The notes under the pieces: generated by a model
Told to the model about the DNA's origin: nothing
Databases searched by the model: none
The model's input: the letters and a program-made list of their open reading frames with translations, nothing else
In this document: positions 1 to 13,698 of the stretch, one piece after another
Numbering within the stretch: the first letter of the stretch is position 1
Layout of the letters: each line of letters begins with the position of its first letter
Program-made: the position numbers and the translations under genes
Origin: Streptococcus mitis
GTDB taxonomy: Bacteria > Bacillota > Bacilli > Lactobacillales > Streptococcaceae
Length of the DNA stretch: 64,000 nucleotides
NCBI RefSeq assembly: GCF_023109105.1
Contig: NZ_JALDTZ010000008.1
Location: 25,332 to 89,331 of the forward strand
Direction: 5' to 3'

Positions 1-244
1 GTCAATAGGTTTTCACGATTTTTTTCATTTTTCACTAAATTTTACACAAAAAACTTATAAAAATCTCGTAATCTATAGTCATAACAACATTTTAGCACCA
101 TGTATAAAAATGTAGATTTTTCTATTTATTCCTATGTAAATTAACCTTATAGCCTATTATTCTAATTTTTTTATTCAAAAGGCTACTATTCTTTCCAGTT
201 TTATGGTAAAATCTTTAACGGAGAAGGAAAATCGAGGTGAAAAT
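1..244. other. AT-rich intergenic leader
   Basis: The stretch before the first gene is AT-rich and no supported ORF is seen in it. It presumably carries the promoter of the GntR regulator. No terminator or repeat was recognised. Confidence 0.4.
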
Positions 245-961
245 ATGGCAATTCCAAAGTATCAATATATTAAAGATGAGTTAAAGAACAAAATCATTTC
301 TGGTCAATTTGCTAGTGGAGATAAATTCTACACTGAAGCTGAATTGATTGCAATGTATGATGTAAGTTCTATCACAGTTGTTCGTGCCTTAAACGACCTT
401 GCCAAGGATGGCTATATTGTCCGCCAACAAGGAAAAGGTACATTCGTTTCACGCGCACGCAAACACAAACTCGTAGAGTTTTCAGATGTAGAAGTTTTTG
501 AAACTAAAGATGATAAAGTTACCGTCCTTTCTATTGAGCGTGGAAACAAACTAAGCTACTTAGAAAAACTTGGACTACGCGGAGATCAGTTCTACTACAA
601 GATTGAACGCGTTCGCGAAACAGGTGGTGTTGTGTACATCTACCATACATCTTACATTCCAGAACAATACATCAACGCAAATTATCCAAATCTTGAATAT
701 TATAGCTCTATCTATAACCGTTTCAAATTGGATTACCACATTCACATGAATGATGAACATTTTGAAGAAATCAATGAAATAGCATTTCCAACTCCAGAAC
801 ATGTGGCTTCGGTCCTCGGAGTCGATGAACAATTCCCAACCGTTTTACAAACCAAGACTACTAAACTAGAGTCTACTGGTCAAGTTCTCGCATACAGCGA
901 AACATATAAACGAGCGGATTACTACAAAATCAAATTCATTTCATGTGACCGTGATCACTAA
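245..961 (+). CDS. GntR-family transcriptional regulator (HutC/UTRA type)
   Basis: This 238-residue protein has an N-terminal winged helix of the GntR family (about residues 1-70, with YTEAELIAMYDVSS and the wing QQGKGTFV). A C-terminal UTRA-type effector domain (about 90-235) is of the kind that usually senses sugars or sugar phosphates. I chose the ATG at 245 because GAGGTGAAA lies just upstream; an in-frame ATG at 203 has no comparable site. It ends in a strong terminator. In pneumococcus a regulator of this kind sits between strH and a beta-galactosidase/PTS operon and controls that operon. That operon would lie outside the window to the left, so the role is inferred from recalled gene order. 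Confidence 0.85.
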   Translation: MAIPKYQYIKDELKNKIISGQFASGDKFYTEAELIAMYDVSSITVVRALNDLAKDGYIVRQQGKGTFVSRARKHKLVEFSDVEVFETKDDKVTVLSIERGNKLSYLEKLGLRGDQFYYKIERVRETGGVVYIYHTSYIPEQYINANYPNLEYYSSIYNRFKLDYHIHMNDEHFEEINEIAFPTPEHVASVLGVDEQFPTVLQTKTTKLESTGQVLAYSETYKRADYYKIKFISCDRDH

Positions 962-996
962 GAAGAAAAGCCTGAGCACTGCTTAGGCTTTCTTCT
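961..996 (+). terminator. Rho-independent terminator after the GntR gene
   Basis: AAAGCCTGAGC and GCTTAGGCTTT pair around an ACT loop, flanked by AGAAG and CTTCT, so the hairpin can work in both directions. Confidence 0.8.
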
Positions 997-1019
997 ATAC
1001 ACATTATACCACAATAAAA

Positions 1020-1035
1020 GGAAAGCGCTTACTTT
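1020..1035 (+). promoter_or_regulatory. Candidate catabolite-responsive (cre) element upstream of strH
   Basis: GGAAAGCGCTTACTTT contains the AAGCGCTT core typical of CcpA cre sites, about 230 bases before the strH start. The rest of the 962-1263 gap is AT-rich without other recognisable structure. CcpA control of strH is an inference from the motif. Confidence 0.4.
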
Positions 1036-1263
1036 TTTGTATAACCTTCTATATTTTGTAGAATATTTTATAGAAATAGGATTGAATTACACTATATATG
1101 CATATATCAATTAATAGAATTCTTTGTTTAATTTTGATTAGTTTTTATACTTATTATAGCTTTAAAGCAATCCTACTTGACTCCTGTTAACATAATAAAT
1201 AAAACAAAATTGTTGAATTGTGTAAACGTTATTAATATCAAAATGCAATCAGGAGGTTTTGCA

Positions 1264-5261
<3,998 letters not shown>

Positions 5262-5284
5262 GTCTTTTCGATAAACAATAAACA

Positions 5285-5367
5285 GCTCTTTGTCAACTGT
5301 AGTGGGTTGAAAAAAAGCTAATCTCGAGAAAGGACAAATTTCGTCCTTTCTTTTTTGATGTTCAGAG
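5285..5367 (+). mobile_element. Solo end of an ISL3 (IS1167-like) element
   Basis: This roughly 83-base stretch is nearly the reverse complement of the right end of the IS1167-like element at 63680-63761. It shares GCTCTTTGT, CTGTAGTGGG, GAAAGGACA and TTTTTTGATGTTCAGAG. No transposase sequence adjoins it, so it is a remnant. Confidence 0.75.
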
Positions 5368-5370
5368 TGA

Positions 5371-5410
5371 TAAAAAACAGCGAGATTGTGAACCTCGCTG
5401 TTTATTTTTT
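5371..5410. terminator. Bidirectional terminator between strH remnant and purB
   Basis: ACAGCGAG and CTCGCTGT form a stem, with an A-run to the left and a T-run to the right, so it can end transcripts from both sides. Confidence 0.8.
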
Positions 5411-5412
5411 AA

Positions 5413-6711
5413 TTAATCACCAAGTCCTAGACGGTCAAAGATATCATCCACTCGTTTAGTGTAGTAAAGAGGGTTAAAGATTTCGTCTATTTCCTCTTGA
5501 GTGAGGCGTGATGTCACCTCTGGATCTGCTTCGAGAAGGGGTTTAAAGTCTACTTGATTGTCCCAAGAGTGGGCTGTTTTTGGTTGCACCAAATCATAGG
5601 CTTGCTCACGGGTCATCCCTTTCTCAATCAAAGTCAACATAGCACGTTGGCTAAAGATAAGACCAAAGGTTGAGTTCATGTTGCGAATCATGTTTTCTGG
5701 AAAGACTGTCAAGTTCTTGACGATGTTTCCAAAACGGTTGAGCATGTAGTCGATCAAAATAGTCGTGTCTGGTGTGATGATACGCTCAGCTGATGAGTGA
5801 GAGATATCACGTTCGTGCCAAAGGGCTACGTTCTCATAAGCTGTTACCATGTGACCACGGATAACACGCGCAAGACCTGTCATGTTTTCAGAACCGATTG
5901 GGTTGCGTTTGTGAGGCATTGCAGATGAACCTTTTTGACCTTTAGCAAAGAATTCTTCCACTTCGCGTTGTTCAGATTTTTGCAATCCACGGATCTCCGT
6001 TGCCATACGCTCGATAGAAGTTGCGATGCTAGCAAGAACTGCAAAATACTCAGCGTGAAGGTCACGAGGAAGGACCTGTGTAGAGATTTCTTGAGCACGG
6101 ATGCCAAGCTTATCGCAGACGTATTGCTCCACAAATGGTGGGATGTTGGCAAAGTTCCCAACCGCACCAGAGATCTTACCAGCTTCTACACCAGCAGCCG
6201 CATGCTCGAAACGCTCGATATTGCGCTTCATTTCGCTGTACCAAGTGGCTAATTTAAGACCAAAAGTCGTCGGCTCAGCGTGCACCCCGTGGGTACGACC
6301 CATCATGATGGTGAATTTGTGCTCTTTCGCCTTATCAGCGATGATATTGGTGAAGTTTTCAAGGTCACGACGGATGATGTCGTTAGCCTGCTTGTAGAGG
6401 TAACCGTAGGCCGTATCCACCACGTCAGTAGAGGTCAAGCCATAGTGAACCCACTTGCGCTCCTCACCAAGAGTCTCAGAAACCGCACGCGTGAAGGCCA
6501 CCACATCGTGGCGAGTCTCCTGCTCAATCTCCAAAATACGGTCGATGTCAAAGTCCGCTTTCTCGCGAATCAAAGCCACATCTTCCTTAGGGATTTCCCC
6601 CAACTCAGCCCATGCCTCATCAGCCAAGATTTCCACCTCAAGCCAAGCACGGTATTTATTTTCTTCACTCCAAATGTTCGCCATCTCAGGGCGACTATAT
6701 CTATCAATCAT
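5413..6711 (-). CDS. purB: Adenylosuccinate lyase
   Basis: PurB (432 residues, the usual length) makes AICAR from SAICAR in the purine pathway and AMP from adenylosuccinate in the later branch. The fumarase-superfamily signature [11 protein letters not shown] is at about residues 261-271 and holds the mobile-loop catalytic serine. [10 protein letters not shown] at 138-147 holds the conserved histidine. It is the last purine gene of the cluster on the minus strand, separated from the small gene upstream by about 60 bases. Confidence 0.97.
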   Translation of the reverse strand: MIDRYSRPEMANIWSEENKYRAWLEVEILADEAWAELGEIPKEDVALIREKADFDIDRILEIEQETRHDVVAFTRAVSETLGEERKWVHYGLTSTDVVDTAYGYLYKQANDIIRRDLENFTNIIADKAKEHKFTIMMGRTHGVHAEPTTFGLKLATWYSEMKRNIERFEHAAAGVEAGKISGAVGNFANIPPFVEQYVCDKLGIRAQEISTQVLPRDLHAEYFAVLASIATSIERMATEIRGLQKSEQREVEEFFAKGQKGSSAMPHKRNPIGSENMTGLARVIRGHMVTAYENVALWHERDISHSSAERIITPDTTILIDYMLNRFGNIVKNLTVFPENMIRNMNSTFGLIFSQRAMLTLIEKGMTREQAYDLVQPKTAHSWDNQVDFKPLLEADPEVTSRLTQEEIDEIFNPLYYTKRVDDIFDRLGLGD

Positions 6712-6774
6712 GTAATTTTATTTTCCTTTCTTCTTAACCTTTTGGGCATTAGCTAGCTAAGTGAATGAAGTTCC

Positions 6775-7002
6775 CTATTCAAACTCTTCTTTCCCAATCC
6801 ATACAGACGGATAGTGATCTAGTGTATTCAAATCCGTATCAAGCGGTAGATCATAGATAGCTAAATAGTTATCAGGATACTGAGCAATCAACTCTTCATA
6901 CTTAGCTTTCACTTTTTCATGATCGCTACTAGCATACAAGACTTCGACGACTGCCCCAGTCTTCTCTTTTTCGACAAATGCATTTACGATGATTTGAATC
7001 AT
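6775..7002 (-). CDS. Conserved small protein between purK and purB
   Basis: A 75-residue soluble protein without signal peptide or membrane segment. It is acidic at the C-terminus (WIGKEEFE). It lies 9 bases downstream of purK and was probably transcribed with it. I recall an equivalent ORF at this place in pneumococcus but know no function for it. The start has a plausible AGGAGAAACC site. Confidence 0.7.
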   Translation of the reverse strand: MIQIIVNAFVEKEKTGAVVEVLYASSDHEKVKAKYEELIAQYPDNYLAIYDLPLDTDLNTLDHYPSVWIGKEEFE

Positions 7003-7011
7003 AGGTTTCTC

Positions 7012-8103
7012 CTAAAAATCTATCCCTTTCCCGAGCTCAACCACACTATCCGGCACATCACTAAATAAAGTCACATGTCCCATCTTGCGGTTGTGCTTCG
7101 CTTCTATTTTACCATACATGTGGAGGTGGGCGCTTGGATTTTCTGTGACATATTTTTCAGCGTCCTCGACATGCTGACCGAGAACATTGAGCATGACGGC
7201 TGGCGCATGTAGTTTGATAGTAGGTAATGGTGCTCCGAGAACACCCAAGATATGGGTGTCAAACTGTGAAAAGTCACAAGCTTCAATTGAATAGTGACCT
7301 GAGTTGTGTGGACGTGGGGCAATCTCATTGACAATGATGTCATCAGCTGTCGCAAACATTTCCACGCAAAGGGTTCCAGATAGGTTCAGCTGTTCTGCAA
7401 TTCGCACTGCCATGGCTTTGGCTTTTTCAGCTAAACTTTCTGAAATGCTAGCAGGCACAATGGTTTTTGAAAGAATGTTGTTTCGGTGGATATTTTCCTG
7501 AACTGGGAAAACCGTCACATATTTGCCATTACCAGATACTATGACAGAAATTTCAAGGTCAAAATTGACAAATTCTTCCAAAACGCAGTCTGCTGAATCT
7601 GCTAGCGCATAGGCTTCTGCCAAATCTGCTTCTGAGCGAATGACCTTTTGACCATGGCCATCGTAACCACCTGTCGCAGTCTTGAGGACATAGTTTTTTG
7701 ACAAGTCGATATCTGCCAAATCTTGGCTTGAGGTCACAACCTTGTAAGGAGCCACCGTTACTTGAGCCTTATTTGACAAAAAGTCTTTTTCAAAAATCCG
7801 ATTTTGGGAGATGCGGAGTAGGTCTGTTCCTTGTGGAAGTTGTCCATCCTTGATGACAGCATCCAGACCGTCAGCATCGACATTTTCAAACTCATAGGTC
7901 AGGACATCGCAACGCTCAGCCAACTGACGGAGGGCATCTACATCGTTATAAGGCGCCACGATGATTTCCGCCACTCGAGAGGCTGGACAATCCGCCGCAG
8001 GATCCAGCGCGATAACCTTGTGCCCCATGTAGATAGCAGAAATGACCATCATCTGACCAAGCTGACCGCCACCGATAATTCCGATTGTTTTAGATGAGCT
8101 CAT
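7012..8103 (-). CDS. purK: N5-carboxyaminoimidazole ribonucleotide synthase
   Basis: PurK (363 residues) uses ATP and bicarbonate to convert AIR to N5-CAIR. The N-terminal [12 protein letters not shown] nucleotide-binding loop and an ATP-grasp fold ([35 protein letters not shown]) identify it. It overlaps the end of purE by 14 bases, which fits translational coupling of the two consecutive steps. Confidence 0.96.
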   Translation of the reverse strand: MSSSKTIGIIGGGQLGQMMVISAIYMGHKVIALDPAADCPASRVAEIIVAPYNDVDALRQLAERCDVLTYEFENVDADGLDAVIKDGQLPQGTDLLRISQNRIFEKDFLSNKAQVTVAPYKVVTSSQDLADIDLSKNYVLKTATGGYDGHGQKVIRSEADLAEAYALADSADCVLEEFVNFDLEISVIVSGNGKYVTVFPVQENIHRNNILSKTIVPASISESLAEKAKAMAVRIAEQLNLSGTLCVEMFATADDIIVNEIAPRPHNSGHYSIEACDFSQFDTHILGVLGAPLPTIKLHAPAVMLNVLGQHVEDAEKYVTENPSAHLHMYGKIEAKHNRKMGHVTLFSDVPDSVVELGKGIDF

Positions 8104-8581
8104 TTGTCGACTCCTCTGCGATTTTTCCTTGTTCTTCTGCGAAATCTGCCAAAGCTGTCGCGATATCCTGATCCTCTACCGACAGGAGACGGAGGGCAAA
8201 GAGGGCAGCGTTAGTCGCACCCGCTTCACCGATAGCCATGGTCGCAACTGGTACTCCACCTGGCATCTGAACGATAGAATAAAGTGAATCCACACCGCTA
8301 AGGGCACGTGATTTGACTGGAACCCCGATGACTGGAAGAGTAGTTTTAGCCGCAACCATACCTGGCAAATGGGCTGCGCCACCTGCTCCTGCGATGATGA
8401 CCTTGATGCCACGGCTACGTGCTTCTTCTGCATGCTTGAACATGAGGTCTGGCGTACGGTGGGCAGAGACAACCTTCTTTTCGTAAGCAACGCCGAAGCG
8501 GTCTAGGACTTCTGCTGTTTTTTGCATGGTTGCCCAGTCGGATTTTGAGCCCATGATGATGGAAATAATTGGTTTAGTCAT
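8090..8581 (-). CDS. purE: N5-carboxyaminoimidazole ribonucleotide mutase
   Basis: PurE (163 residues) moves the carboxyl group of N5-CAIR to give [14 protein letters not shown] (10-19) and SAHRTPD with the catalytic His41 are present, as is the glycine-rich [15 protein letters not shown] chose the ATG at 8581, which has AAAGGAAAAATT before it, rather than an upstream in-frame start at 8653 that would add 24 basic residues not found in the family. Confidence 0.96.
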   Translation of the reverse strand: MTKPIISIIMGSKSDWATMQKTAEVLDRFGVAYEKKVVSAHRTPDLMFKHAEEARSRGIKVIIAGAGGAAHLPGMVAAKTTLPVIGVPVKSRALSGVDSLYSIVQMPGGVPVATMAIGEAGATNAALFALRLLSVEDQDIATALADFAEEQGKIAEESTNELI

Positions 8582-8779
8582 AATTTTTCCTTTTTTCTTC
8601 TTTTTTGATAATGGTCTTAGGTAGTGGGGACGGAAGCAAACCTTCGGTTTCATTCCTAAACTTTGAACCTAGGGTCTCAAAGCTTCCCCCGACCAGAACA
8701 GAAATTGTTCTGGTCTTTTCACCACGGCGACCGTTATCTTACTTTGGCTCGCTTTCGCTCGCCATGGCAAATATGTCTG
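8582..8779. terminator. purD-purE gap with a hairpin
   Basis: The 198-base gap contains GACCAGAACA paired with TGTTCTGGTC (about 8691-8717), followed by TTTT on the plus strand. No ORF is seen. It may be a terminator or an mRNA stability element between purD and purE. Confidence 0.45.
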
Positions 8780-10045
8780 TTAATCTTTTATGGCCTTGCT
8801 TCCGATATCTTTTCGGTAAAAGAGTCCTTCTGTTTTTTGTTGGGCGAGTTCTTGGTAGATGGTGTTTTGGCCGTCTTTGACGGTGTCTGCTGTGGTGACT
8901 AGCATGTAAACTCGGCCGCCATTCGATAGCAGTGCTCTGCTATTTTCCGCAAACTTGGCCCCTGCATAGTAAGTGATGATATCGCCTTCTGTCTTAGCTG
9001 GCAATGCAACACCCTTTTCATAATCTAGCGGGTAGCCGTTTGAAGCTACAACCACACCCAGAGTCACACCCTTGTCTGTCCAGGTGATGGTTGGCTCCTT
9101 ACCATCGAGGATATCCGTGATATTTTGTGCAAAATCAGATGTCAAACGAGGCAAGATAATCTGAGTTTCAGGATCTCCGAAACGAGCGTTGAACTCGATG
9201 ACCTTCGGCCCATTAGCTGTCAAGATAAGCCCTGCGTAAAGAACACCCAGATAAGGACAACCTTCTTTGATCATGCCTTCGAGAACTGGCTTGACAATGG
9301 TGTCAACCGCCGTGTCAACCACGCTCTGTGGCAAGTGAGGAACTGGCGCATAGGCACCCATACCACCCGTGTTAGGCCCCTTATCGCCATCGTAGGCACG
9401 TTTGTGGTCTTGTGCTGTCGGCATGATATAAAACTTGTCGCCATTAACAAAAGCAAAGAGTGAAAATTCCTCTCCTTCAAGGAATTCCTCGATGACCACA
9501 CGCGCACCTGAGTCACCGAATTTATTGTCCAATAGCATCTCGTGAGCGGCTTCGACCGCTTGCTCGACTGTCTCAGCAACGACGACACCTTTCCCAAGGG
9601 CCAAACCATCCGCCTTGACCACGATAGGTGCCCCATGCTTTTCGATATATGCCTTAGCTTCCTCAAAATCTGAGAATGTTCCATAGGCTGCTGTCGGAAC
9701 GCCGTATTTGACCATGATTTCCTTGGCAAAATCCTTAGACCATTCCAGCTCAGCCGCAGCCTTGGTCGGACCAAAAGCCTTTAGTCCTGCCGCATTGAAA
9801 TCATCCACGATACCAGCCGCAAGGGCATCGTCTGGACCGATAAAGGCCCAAGCAACATCGTTGGCTTTTACAAAGTCAATCAGCTTAGAATGTTCGGAAA
9901 TAGAAATATTTACCAAATCAAGTCCATCTAATCGCATCCCGTCATTTCCAGGAGCCACGAAAACTTGCTCAACATCCTTTGATTCCAGCAACTTCTTAGC
10001 AATCGCATGTTCACGACCACCTGAACCGACAACAAGCAGTTTCAT
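8780..10045 (-). CDS. purD: Phosphoribosylamine-glycine ligase (GARS)
   Basis: PurD (421 residues) joins glycine to phosphoribosylamine with ATP. It has the N-terminal VVGSGGREHAIA loop and an ATP-grasp core (GLALGKGVVVAE, GANTGGMG-like segment read as GPNTGGMGAYAPVP, EFNARFGDPETQ). It is preceded by its own promoter region with PurBox-like sites, so it heads a purD-E-K unit. Confidence 0.97.
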   Translation of the reverse strand: MKLLVVGSGGREHAIAKKLLESKDVEQVFVAPGNDGMRLDGLDLVNISISEHSKLIDFVKANDVAWAFIGPDDALAAGIVDDFNAAGLKAFGPTKAAAELEWSKDFAKEIMVKYGVPTAAYGTFSDFEEAKAYIEKHGAPIVVKADGLALGKGVVVAETVEQAVEAAHEMLLDNKFGDSGARVVIEEFLEGEEFSLFAFVNGDKFYIMPTAQDHKRAYDGDKGPNTGGMGAYAPVPHLPQSVVDTAVDTIVKPVLEGMIKEGCPYLGVLYAGLILTANGPKVIEFNARFGDPETQIILPRLTSDFAQNITDILDGKEPTITWTDKGVTLGVVVASNGYPLDYEKGVALPAKTEGDIITYYAGAKFAENSRALLSNGGRVYMLVTTADTVKDGQNTIYQELAQQKTEGLFYRKDIGSKAIKD

Positions 10046-10120
10046 CTCTTAACCTCTTTTGCGAATTATTTATTAACATTATACCACAAACGTTCGTTTT
10101 AATCTTGTTTCGTTAAGCAT
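10046..10120 (-). promoter_or_regulatory. purD promoter with PurBox-like sites
   Basis: On the minus strand TGTGGTATAAT forms an extended -10. Just upstream are AAAACGAACGTTT and TTAACGAAACAAG, both with the CGAA core of Gram-positive PurR PurBoxes (consensus near AWWWCCGAACWWT). No clear -35 is seen, which fits an activated promoter. PurR control is inferred. Confidence 0.6.
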
Positions 10121-10127
10121 TTTTAAT

Positions 10128-10165
10128 CAAAAAAGGGAAAGAAACTGTTTTCCTCCCTTTTGTTT
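10128..10165 (-). terminator. Terminator after purH
   Basis: On the minus strand AAAAGGGAGGAAA pairs with TTTCTTTCCCTTTT, followed by T residues. Confidence 0.7.
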
Positions 10166-10166
10166 T

Positions 10167-11714
10167 TTAATGTCTAAAATGTCTCACGCCTGTGAAGACC
10201 ATGGTCAAGCCATATTTGTCTGCTGCTTCGATTGACTCTTGGTCACGGACTGATCCACCTGGTTGGATGATAGCCTTGATACCTGCTTTAGCGATTTCTT
10301 CCACGTTATCTGCAAACGGGAAGAAGGCATCTGAAGCAAGAACAGCGCCGTCAAGACGATCTTTAGCTTGGTCAATGGCGATACGGACAGAAGCCACACG
10401 GTTAGTTTGACCAGGACCAACACCAAGTGTCATGTGGTCGTTAGTCACGATAATACCGTTTGATTTGACGTACTTGATGGCTTTCCAAGCAAATTCAAGA
10501 GCTGTTGCTTCTGTCTCAGTTGGTTGGCGTTTGGTAACCACTTGCCAGTCAGCTGGACTTTCTTTAACAACGTCTTGGTTTTGAACGAGAAGTCCACCAA
10601 CAACACCAGTGTATTCTGCTTCTGCTTCGCTGGCATCTTGAGCATCGAATGGCAAGGCAAGGATACGCAAGTTTTTCTTCTTTGTTGTCAAGATTTCAAG
10701 TGCTTCGTCTGTATAGCTTGGTGCGATGATAATTTCAAGGAAAACACTGTGCATTTTCGTAGCTGTTGCAGCGTCAACCTCACGGTTGAGAACGACGATA
10801 CCACCAAAGATAGACACTGGGTCAGATTCATAAGCGTAGTCCCAAGCCGTTTCGATGTCTTCAGCCTGACCAATTCCACATGGGTTCATGTGTTTCAAAG
10901 CCACAACGGTTGGACGATCTTTGAAATCACGGATGATACGAATCGCAGCATCAGCGTCACGGATATTATTGAAGGACAATTCTTTACCGTTGAGCTGTTT
11001 AGCTGAAGCAATCGAGTAATCCGTCGGCAAGGCCTTTTGGTAGAAATCAGCATCTTGTTGAGGATTTTCCCCGTAACGCATCGGTTGCTTGAGGTCATAA
11101 GTCAAAGTGAGTTTTTCAGGTTTATCTTCACCCACTTGAGCTGTGAAGTATGCCGCAATCAAAGCATCATAAGCAGCTGTGTGACGGAATACTTTTGCTG
11201 CCAAACGTTGACGAGTTTCGTAAGTTGTCTCACCATTTGCTGACAATTCGTCAAGTACAACCGTATAGTCAGCAGGGTCTACTACAACTGTTACGCTAGC
11301 GTGATTCTTAGCTGCGGAACGAAGCATTGATGGACCACCGATATCGATGTTTTCCACCGCGTCAGCATAAGTCACGTCTGGTTTGAGGATGGTTTCCTTA
11401 AATGGGTAAAGGTTTACCACCACAAGATCAATGAGCTCTATCTGATTGTCCTTGGCTGCTTCCAGGTGACTATCCAAATCACGACGAGCGAGGAGACCAC
11501 CGTGGATATTTGGATGGAGAGTTTTGACACGACCATCCATCATTTCCGGGAAACCAGTCACATCATCGATGGCAATAGTCTCCACCCCTGCAGTATCAAG
11601 GGCAACCTTGGTCCCACCCGTCGAGATAATATCCCAACCAAGTTTTTTAAGTTCTTGGGCAAATTCAACAATGCCCGCTTTGTCTGAGACACTAATTAGT
11701 GCGCGTTTAGTCAT
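10167..11714 (-). CDS. purH: Bifunctional AICAR transformylase / IMP cyclohydrolase
   Basis: PurH (515 residues) carries out the last two steps to IMP. The N-terminal third is the cyclohydrolase (MGS-like) domain ([27 protein letters not shown]). The rest is the transformylase with KHMNPCGIG and [12 protein letters not shown]. The start is the ATG at 11714, which follows AAAGGAGAAAAC; a longer in-frame form from 11735 would overlap that site. A small membrane-protein gene and purN lie just upstream. Confidence 0.97.
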   Translation of the reverse strand: MTKRALISVSDKAGIVEFAQELKKLGWDIISTGGTKVALDTAGVETIAIDDVTGFPEMMDGRVKTLHPNIHGGLLARRDLDSHLEAAKDNQIELIDLVVVNLYPFKETILKPDVTYADAVENIDIGGPSMLRSAAKNHASVTVVVDPADYTVVLDELSANGETTYETRQRLAAKVFRHTAAYDALIAAYFTAQVGEDKPEKLTLTYDLKQPMRYGENPQQDADFYQKALPTDYSIASAKQLNGKELSFNNIRDADAAIRIIRDFKDRPTVVALKHMNPCGIGQAEDIETAWDYAYESDPVSIFGGIVVLNREVDAATATKMHSVFLEIIIAPSYTDEALEILTTKKKNLRILALPFDAQDASEAEAEYTGVVGGLLVQNQDVVKESPADWQVVTKRQPTETEATALEFAWKAIKYVKSNGIIVTNDHMTLGVGPGQTNRVASVRIAIDQAKDRLDGAVLASDAFFPFADNVEEIAKAGIKAIIQPGGSVRDQESIEAADKYGLTMVFTGVRHFRH

Positions 11715-11740
11715 GTTTTCTCCTTTCATTTTCAAACTCT

Positions 11741-11914
11741 CTACCTACGCATTTTTCGATTCATAAAGTATAGGGAGACGATTACCACGACTCCCAAAAT
11801 TACTGTCAGTAAAAATCTCCCCCAATAGGGAATCTCTGGGAAGAAAAAATTTACCAGTAAACGTAGAATGATTGCCAAGCTAATCAAGGCAAGTGTTTCC
11901 AACCATTTTTTCAT
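11741..11914 (-). CDS. Small membrane protein between purN and purH
   Basis: A 57-residue protein with two predicted membrane segments ([18 protein letters not shown] and [17 protein letters not shown]) and a basic tail (NRKMRR). Its ATG directly follows the purN stop codon (TAAATG), so it is coupled to purN. In pneumococcus I recall a longer VanZ-like membrane gene at this position; this ORF is far shorter and may replace it or be a relic. Function is not known. Confidence 0.65.
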   Translation of the reverse strand: MKKWLETLALISLAIILRLLVNFFFPEIPYWGRFLLTVILGVVVIVSLYFMNRKMRR

Positions 11915-12460
11915 TTACTTGTCCAACAATTCTCTAATGACCTCTGGATACAACTTGTACTCTGCCTCATGAATGCGAGCTTCAAAACTGTCAATGGTAT
12001 CATCAGCTAGTCTTGGCACACGGACTTGTTTGATGACCTTTCCAGTATCCACTCCAGAGTCCACCCAGTGAATGGTCACTCCCGACTGCTCCACCCCAGC
12101 ATTCCAAGCATCCTCAATCCCATGAGCTCCTGGAAATTCTGGCAGGTAGGCTGGGTGAATGTTGATGATACGACCTTCATAGGCTGCTAACAAGGTTGGG
12201 CCAACTATTTTCATGTAGCCTGCTAGACAAACCAAGTCAATCTGGTGCTCATCCAAGAGCTCGACAAGGGCTGCTTCGTAGTCTACCTTGCTCTCAAATT
12301 CCTTGAGTTCAAAGGCATAGGACAGAACGCCGAGCTTGTCTGCACGTTCTAGCACATAGGCGTCACGATGATCTGAAAAGACAAACTCCACTGGAAATTC
12401 TTCGGCAATCACCTGAAAATTTGAGCCATTACCAGAGGCAAAAACCGCTATTTTTTTCAT
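11915..12460 (-). CDS. purN: Phosphoribosylglycinamide formyltransferase
   Basis: PurN (181 residues) formylates GAR using 10-formyl-tetrahydrofolate. [10 protein letters not shown] near the N-terminus binds phosphate. The catalytic Asn100, His102 and Asp138 lie in [17 protein letters not shown] and [12 protein letters not shown]. The start overlaps the purM stop by four bases (ATGA), and a small membrane gene follows directly. Confidence 0.97.
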   Translation of the reverse strand: MKKIAVFASGNGSNFQVIAEEFPVEFVFSDHRDAYVLERADKLGVLSYAFELKEFESKVDYEAALVELLDEHQIDLVCLAGYMKIVGPTLLAAYEGRIINIHPAYLPEFPGAHGIEDAWNAGVEQSGVTIHWVDSGVDTGKVIKQVRVPRLADDTIDSFEARIHEAEYKLYPEVIRELLDK

Positions 12461-13479
12461 TTGATGATGACACTTTCGTTTTCTTTCTTGACGATGCGAC
12501 CAATTTCATAGACTGGTTCATCCAATAATTCCTTGATTCGACTTACATTTTCAGGGCTAACTGCCAGCATGAGTCCCACACCCATATTGAAGATTTCAAA
12601 CATTTCCTCATGCTTGATCTGACCGTATTTTTCAAGGGCTTTGAAGATTGGTAAGACTGGAACTTTGCTTTCATCAATCTCTGCAGCTAGGTCATCTGCA
12701 AACATGCGAGGGACATTCTCAATAAAGCCACCACCTGTAATGTGGGCAATACCGTTGACCAAGCCTTCCTTGATAAGGGGCAAGACAGCCTTGACATAGA
12801 TACGAGTCGGCTCAAGCAGCACTTCTTTGAGTTTCTTTCCTTCCAATTCTGGAAGGACTTCCTCACCTGTGTAATTCGCAAAGACACGACGAACGAGAGA
12901 GTAACCATTTGAGTGAATCCCACTTGAAGCAAGTCCGAGCAGAACATCACCTTCTGCCACTTTTGAACCGTCAATGATTTGAGATTTTTCAGCTACTCCT
13001 ACCGCAAAACCAGCCAAGTCATAGTCGTCTTCACCGTACATACCAGGCATTTCAGCTGTTTCACCACCAATGAGAGCTGCACCAGCTTGAACACATCCTT
13101 CAGCCACACCAGCAACAACCTGTTCTAGTTTAGCCGGTTCATTTTTCCCAGTTGCGATATAGTCTAGGAAGTAGAGAGGTTCCGCACCTGCAGCGATGAT
13201 GTCATTGATGCACATAGCCACACAGTCTTGACCGATAGTATCATGCTTGTCGTACTTGATAGCCAGCATGAGTTTAGTACCGACACCATCTGTACCTGAG
13301 ATCAAAACAGGCTCTTTGACACCTGTTTTTGAAAGGTCAAACATACCACCAAAGCCACCAAGAGCTCCCATGACACCTGCACGCTCCGTACGAGCTACAT
13401 GCTTTTTGATCCGTTCAACAACTTCATAACCCGCTTCAACATCCACACCAGATTGAGCATAAGCATTCTTATTTGTCAT
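12457..13479 (-). CDS. purM: Phosphoribosylformylglycinamidine cyclo-ligase (AIR synthase)
   Basis: PurM (340 residues) closes the imidazole ring with [28 protein letters not shown] and the glycine-rich [12 protein letters not shown] are family landmarks. It starts [17 protein letters not shown]. It lies in the purF-M-N run; the 5' sequence of the gene is duplicated in the gap upstream (see 13611-13655). Confidence 0.97.
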   Translation of the reverse strand: MTNKNAYAQSGVDVEAGYEVVERIKKHVARTERAGVMGALGGFGGMFDLSKTGVKEPVLISGTDGVGTKLMLAIKYDKHDTIGQDCVAMCINDIIAAGAEPLYFLDYIATGKNEPAKLEQVVAGVAEGCVQAGAALIGGETAEMPGMYGEDDYDLAGFAVGVAEKSQIIDGSKVAEGDVLLGLASSGIHSNGYSLVRRVFANYTGEEVLPELEGKKLKEVLLEPTRIYVKAVLPLIKEGLVNGIAHITGGGFIENVPRMFADDLAAEIDESKVPVLPIFKALEKYGQIKHEEMFEIFNMGVGLMLAVSPENVSRIKELLDEPVYEIGRIVKKENESVIIK

Positions 13480-13513
13480 TTTTATATTCCTTTTCTTTGA
13501 GAAGAGTGCGACG

Positions 13514-13548
13514 TATTTTTAGATAAATAATTATTTTATCTAAAAATA
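13514..13548. repeat. AT-rich inverted repeat upstream of purM
   Basis: TATTTTTAGATAAA and TTTATCTAAAAATA form a near-perfect stem in the 219-base purF-purM gap. It may attenuate transcription or protect mRNA between purF and purM. A second inverted pair, CTACTGAC and GTCAGTAG, lies at about 13589-13621. Confidence 0.6.
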
Positions 13549-13610
13549 CTAGTCAGGGCTCTAGTTTTGGCCCCATAAGGCAAAGCGTCTACTGACAAAT
13601 GCTTTAGCTT

Positions 13611-13655
13611 TTAGTCAGTAGTGAGACGTGAGGCATAAGCATTTTTATTTGTCAT
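13611..13655 (-). CDS. 14-codon mini-ORF duplicating the start of purM
   Basis: Reading from 13655 gives [14 protein letters not shown] and a stop. The first eight codons repeat the purM N-terminus almost base for base, with an excellent GAGGAGACAAA ribosome site. It is either a relic of a duplication or a translated leader peptide ahead of the hairpins before purM. Confidence 0.55.
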   Translation of the reverse strand: MTNKNAYASRLTTD

Positions 13656-13698
13656 TTTGTCTCCTCTTCCTTTCCTTTAATGGAGAATCTTTATCCGT

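Noticed and set aside
10524..11006. A 160-codon plus-strand ORF opposite purH, and similar long ORFs opposite purB and purL
   Set aside because: These are frame shadows of strongly conserved purine genes; their composition mirrors the opposite strand and they lack ribosome sites.
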